Source: Enterobacter mori LMG 25706 (GTDB lineage: Bacteria; Pseudomonadota; Gammaproteobacteria; Enterobacterales; Enterobacteriaceae). From it: a DNA stretch of 64,000 nucleotides. A program made the translations under genes and the position numbers. A model generated the notes under the pieces. The model was not told the DNA's origin and did not search any database. It saw nothing but the letters and a program-made list of their open reading frames with translations. The stretch spans positions 719,324 through 783,323 of the forward strand of contig NZ_GL890780.1 of assembly GCF_000211415.1 (NCBI RefSeq), written 5' to 3'. Below are positions 59,906-64,000 of this stretch, one piece after another (position 1 is the stretch's first letter; the number at the start of each line of letters is the position of its first letter).

Positions 59906-62900
59906 ATGGCTAATTTCTTTATTCAAAGGCCGGTTTTCGCCTGGGTACTCGCTATTATTTTGATGATTGCGGGCGGGCTGGCTATTCTGAAACTGCCCGT
60001 TGCGCAGTATCCGACCATCGCCCCTCCTGCTGTTGCCATCACAGCAACCTACCCTGGCGCTGACGCCCAGACGGTGCAGGATACCGTGACGCAGGTTATC
60101 GAGCAGAACATGAACGGCATCGATAATCTGATGTATATGTCGTCCACCAGCGATTCTGCGGGTAACGTCACCATCACTCTGACCTTTGAGTCGGGTACAG
60201 ACCCGGACATCGCGCAGGTTCAGGTTCAAAACAAACTTCAGCTCGCCATGCCGCTGCTGCCACAAGAAGTACAGCAGCAAGGGATTGGCGTTGAAAAATC
60301 CAGCAGTAGCTTCCTGCTGGTTGCGGGCTTTGTGTCGGACAATAAAAACCTGACTCAGGATGATATCTCTGACTACGTCGCTTCGAATGTGAAAGATGCG
60401 ATTAGTCGCACAACGGGTGTTGGTGATGTGCAGCTGTTCGGTGCGCAATATGCGATGCGTATCTGGCTTGACAGCAATGCGATGAATAAATACCAGCTGA
60501 CGCCTCTGGATATTATCAATCAACTGAAAACGCAGAATGACCAGATTGCGGCCGGTCAGCTAGGTGGAACGCCATCTGTTCCGGGCCAGCAATTGAACGC
60601 CTCTATCATCGCGCAAACCCGCCTAAAATCGCCGGAAGAGTTTGGCCGCGTGACGCTGAAGGTAAACCAGGACGGCTCCATGGTGCACCTGAAGGATGTG
60701 GCTCGCATTGAGCTGGGCGGCGAAAACTACAACATGGTCACCAGGATCAACGGGCAGGCGGCTACGGGTCTCGGGATCAAGCTGGCAACCGGAGCAAACG
60801 CGCTGGATACGGCGGCAGCAATTAAGAGCAAGCTGGCACAGCTGCAGCAATTCTTTCCGCAGGGATTGAAGGTTGTCTATCCCTATGACACCACGCCGTT
60901 CGTGAAAATCTCCATTCACGAAGTGGTGAAAACCCTGTTCGAGGCGATTGTTCTCGTCTTCCTCGTCATGTATTTGTTCCTGCAAAACCTGCGGGCAACG
61001 CTCATTCCTACGATTGCGGTTCCGGTCGTTCTGTTGGGGACCTTCGCGGTTCTGGCGGCATTTGGTTTCTCCATCAATACCCTGACGATGTTCGGGATGG
61101 TGCTGGCGATAGGTCTGTTGGTCGATGATGCGATTGTGGTTGTTGAGAACGTCGAACGCGTCATGGTTGAGGACAAGCTGCCGCCAAAAGAGGCAACGCA
61201 GAAGTCGATGGAGCAGATCCAGGGCGCGCTGGTCGGTATCGCCATGGTGCTTTCGGCAGTATTCATCCCAATGGCCTTTTTTGGCGGCTCGACGGGGGCC
61301 ATCTATCGCCAGTTCTCGCTCACCATTGTCTCCGCGATGGCGCTGTCCGTACTGGTTGCACTGATCCTCACCCCTGCCCTTTGCGCCACATTGCTCAAGC
61401 CCGCGTCCAGTGAACATCACGAGAAGAAAGGTGGCTTCTTTGGCTGGTTCAATACCCTCTTTGATAAGAGCGTGGAACACTACAGCAACAGCGTGAGCGG
61501 TATTCTTCGCAAGACCGGACGCTACCTGGTGGTGTACGTGCTCATCGTCGGCGGCATGGCGGTACTGTTCCTGCGCTTGCCGACCTCCTTCCTGCCGGAA
61601 GAGGATCAGGGGGTGTTTATGACGATGGTTCAGCTTCCTGCCGGAGCAACCCAGACACGTACGCAGCAAGTTCTCGATCAGGTTCAGAACTACTACCTGA
61701 CCAAAGAGAAAGCGAATGTTGAGTCCGTCTTTACCGTTAATGGTTTTAGCTTTAGCGGCCAGGGGCAAACTCCGGTATCGCCTTCGTCAGCCTGAAACCC
61801 TGGGAAGAACGCCCGGGTGAGAAGAATAGCGTTGAAGCCATTGTGGATCGCGCGACGAAAGCGTTCAGCCAGATCAAAGATGGCCTCGTATTTCCCTTTA
61901 ACCTGCCCGCAATTATCGAGTTAGGTACTGCAACGGGATTCGATTTCGAACTGATCGATCAGGCCAACCTGGGACATACGCAGTTAACTCAGGCGCGTAA
62001 CAAACTGCTCGGCATGGTAAAGGAGCACCCCGACCTGCTGGTTCGAGTGCGACCTAACGGTCTGGAAGATACCCCTCAGTTCAAACTGGATGTCGATCAG
62101 GAGAAAGCACAGGCCCTGGGCATCAGCCTCTCTGATGTCAACCAGACGATCTCGACGGCATTAGGGGGCACTTACGTAAATGACTTTATCGATCATGGCC
62201 GCGTGAAAAAAGTGTACGTTCAGGCCGATGCCCGCTTCCGCATGTTGCCGGGAGCCATCAGCAACCTTTACGTGCGTAGCGCAAATGGCGAAATGGTACC
62301 GTTCTCAGCCTTTAGCAACGCCCACTGGGTGTATGGTTCTCCTCGCCTTGAACGCTACAACGGCATGCCATCAATGGAGATCCTCGGTGAATCTGCACCG
62401 GGTAAGAGTACCGGTGAAGCAATGGTCATGATGGAAAGCCTCGCCTCAAAACTGCCTTCTGGCATCGGCTACGACTGGACAGGTATGTCATTTCAGGAAC
62501 GACTTTCAGGCAACCAGGCACCAGCGTTGTATGCTATCTCACTGATAGTGGTGTTCTTATGCCTGGCTGCGCTGTATGAGAGTTGGTCTATTCCATTCTC
62601 CGTCATGCTGGTTGTGCCATTGGGGGTAATTGGTGCGCTTCTCGCAGCATCATTGCGAGGACTGAACAATGACGTCTATTTCCAGGTCGGCCTTCTGACA
62701 ACAATTGGGTTATCGGCCAAAAATGCCATCCTGATTGTCGAGTTTGCCAAAGACCTGATGGAGAAGGAGGGCAAAGGGATAATTGAAGCGACGCTGGAAG
62801 CCTCCCGGATGCGCCTTCGTCCTATCCTGATGACTTCTCTGGGCCTTTATTTTGGGTGTCATGCCGTTGGTAATGAGCAGCGGTGCCGGGAGCGGCGCGC

Positions 62901-63019
62901 AAAACGCTGTCGGGACGGGTGTAATGGGAGGCATGCTATCTGCAACGCTTTTGGCTATCTTCTTCGTACCCGTATTCTTTGTAGTTGTCCGTCGGCGATT
63001 CACAAACCATAAACAATAA
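59906..63019 (+). pseudogene. acrF: RND efflux transporter AcrF, twice frameshifted
   Basis: The inner-membrane proton-drug antiporter of AcrEF-TolC. The first frame covers the N-terminal half, with the proton-relay Asp pair in [17 protein letters not shown], and ends at 61795 after FSGQGQ. One A missing from AAA (61767-61769) shifts it; the second frame (from about 61771) carries [14 protein letters not shown] to [12 protein letters not shown]. One extra G at 62841-62843 shifts it back, giving [20 protein letters not shown] and the end FTNHKQ at 63019. The two shifts cancel, so the repaired gene is about 1037 residues, normal for AcrF. As read, no full pump is made; sequence error is a serious alternative. 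Confidence 0.9.
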
Positions 63020-63027
63020 CCATTACT

Positions 63028-63053
63028 AAAAGGCACCTCTGGTGCCTTTTTAT
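63028..63053 (+). terminator. acrEF terminator
   Basis: A 10-bp stem AAAAGGCACC / GGTGCCTTTT, loop TCT, followed by TATTT, 9 bp after the repaired acrF stop. Confidence 0.85.
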
Positions 63054-63265
63054 TTAAGGTAAACAACAGTTTTAAATTTTTACAGCTTCATATTTTCTCC
63101 ATTAATTCTTTTTGTCGCTCAACTTTCTCCATGATTTTTACAATTCACATAATTTGAGATTATTCCCCCTGCAACGCGAACTTCTACCGGTGGTAAAATA
63201 GCCACTAATTCGTTAATTGCCGTTTTGGCTTTATGGCGAATGTGAGAAAACACTGAGGTAACATC

Positions 63266-63487
63266 ATGAAAAGATTCATTTCCGTTGCACTTCTCGCTGC
63301 GCTGCTTGCTGGTTGCGCGCACGATTCTCCATGTGTACCGGTATACGACGATCAAGGCCGACTGGTTCATACCAACACCTGCATGAAAGGCACCACCCAG
63401 GATAACTGGGAAACAGCCGGTGCTATCGCTGGCGGTGCTGCCGCAATAGCGGGTCTGACGCTGGGTATCGTGGCTCTGACCAAATAA
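63266..63487 (+). CDS. yhdV: YhdV lipoprotein
   Basis: A 73-residue lipoprotein: lipobox ALLAGC (Cys about residue 17), conserved SPCVPVYDDQGRLVHTNTCMKGT, and a C-terminal Gly/Ala-rich hydrophobic stretch (AGAIAGGAAAIAGLTLGIVAL). Function unknown. Near-identical to E. coli, same position. Confidence 0.95.
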   Translation: MKRFISVALLAALLAGCAHDSPCVPVYDDQGRLVHTNTCMKGTTQDNWETAGAIAGGAAAIAGLTLGIVALTK

Positions 63488-63511
63488 CCACTGGGGCATG
63501 ACTCATTCCTG

Positions 63512-63540
63512 AAAGCGCGGCTCTGTCCGCGCTTTTGCTT
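63512..63540 (+). terminator. yhdV terminator
   Basis: A 9-bp stem AAAGCGCGG / CCGCGCTTT, loop CTCTGT, followed by TGCTTTT. Confidence 0.85.
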
Positions 63541-63975
63541 TTAAATAGTGCACTAATTTCATATAAGTAAAAAAAGAGCCCTCTTTTATTCACGCCTGGT
63601 ATTTTTTATAAGATTTACGTCACATCTTTATTGCTTATCCTGACGAATTACCAATTCCATCGTGATGATATTCACATATTAAATCCATTTAATACCCTGC
63701 CAATATTCACGACTGAAACTACCTCTGGCTTTAACCTTATCCTTCAACCAACTTTTGCTCTAATTTGTGGCGCAGGTTGGAATTTCGCACCGTTTCGGGG
63801 CATTCGATTTATTTAAGCCTGTCTACACTCAGCATTATGCGTTCACTTGTCTTTATTTAATCGAGCGCAAAACCTGGCATTACGTTTGCTTTATAAACGT
63901 TGGCCAAAGCCACAGACAGGTAAAAGCGTTTTAAAACGCCTCTATAACGATAAATTTCGCCACACAGGATCCATT
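63541..63975. other. AT-rich region upstream of yhdW
   Basis: About 435 bp with no credible gene; a 61-codon plus-strand frame (63631-63816) has no Shine-Dalgarno or known match. It should hold the promoter of the yhdWXYZ amino-acid transporter operon. Confidence 0.5.
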
Positions 63976-64000
63976 ATGAAAAAGACGATGATAGCCAGCC
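63976..64000 (+). CDS. yhdW: YhdW amino-acid ABC transporter binding protein, 5' end only
   Basis: The window ends after eight codons, MKKTMIAS. An AGGA lies upstream (63966-63969). The start of a signal peptide and the position after yhdV, as in E. coli, point to yhdW, the periplasmic binding protein of the YhdWXYZ transporter. Confidence 0.7.

Noticed and set aside
60623-61768. 381-codon minus-strand frame inside acrF
   Set aside because: Antisense shadow of acrF, no start context and no known family.
63631-63816. 61-codon frame upstream of yhdW
   Set aside because: No ribosome binding site and no recognisable motif; most likely chance in AT-rich sequence.

Overview
The window looks like about 64 kb of the core chromosome of an Enterobacteriaceae member close to Enterobacter (Enterobacter, Lelliottia or Leclercia). 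Gene order follows the E. coli gltB-to-yhdW segment almost continuously: gltBD, sspAB, rpsI-rplM, zapE, zapG, degQS, mdh, argR, yhcN, yhcO, aaeXAB/aaeR, tldD, yhdP, rng, yhdE, mreBCD, csrD, acuI, aroQ, accBC, yhdT, panF, prmA, dusB, fis, yhdU, acrS/acrEF, yhdV, yhdW. It departs from E. coli in several places, so it is not E. coli. These identifications rest on recall of family sequences and motifs; no database search was run. I saw no tRNA, rRNA, CRISPR array, insertion sequence or prophage.

Layout. 1-4262: an ATP-type dihydroxyacetone kinase, a YjgR-type HerA-like ATPase and the radical-SAM protein YhcC, next to gltB. 4263-10867: a long control region (two ARG boxes, a CRP-like site, a small leader ORF) and the glutamate synthase genes gltBD. 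10870-15341: a chaperone-usher fimbrial operon on the opposite strand whose usher is frameshifted. 15769-19527: sspBA, rpsI-rplM and zapE. 19717-24708: zapG, the periplasmic proteases degQ and degS, mdh and argR. 25083-32323: yhcN, yhcO, an extra aldehyde dehydrogenase, the aromatic-acid efflux operon aaeXAB with a frameshifted aaeR, and yagU. 32370-44624: a long minus-strand block with the rod-shape genes mreBCD, yhdE, rng, yhdP and tldD, headed by csrD. 44810-55171: acuI, msrPQ, aroQ, accBC, yhdT-panF-prmA, a periplasmic carbonic anhydrase and dusB-fis. 55350-64000: yhdU, a MHYT-GGDEF-EAL protein, acrS, acrE, a twice-frameshifted acrF, yhdV and the first codons of yhdW.

How the genes connect. 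argR lies in the window and an ArgR-type operator pair lies upstream of gltB, tying arginine signalling to glutamate synthesis; fis and dusB share a stringent-type promoter. Two genes act on cyclic-di-GMP or its relatives (CsrD, degenerate; the MHYT protein, motif-intact). Envelope maintenance is prominent (DegQ, DegS, MsrPQ, MreBCD, YhdP, ZapE, ZapG, AcrEF).

The most useful new observations are: a perfect 13-bp inverted repeat whose right arm is the msrP ribosome binding site; a 19-bp perfect hairpin between cah and dusB; a conserved small ORF overlapping the gltB start in another frame; a nine-G tract in the usher gene; and single-base frameshifts in at least three genes (usher, aaeR, acrF twice, possibly the gltB leader). 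The frameshifts could be real decay or assembly errors. I found no clearly undescribed multi-gene system.
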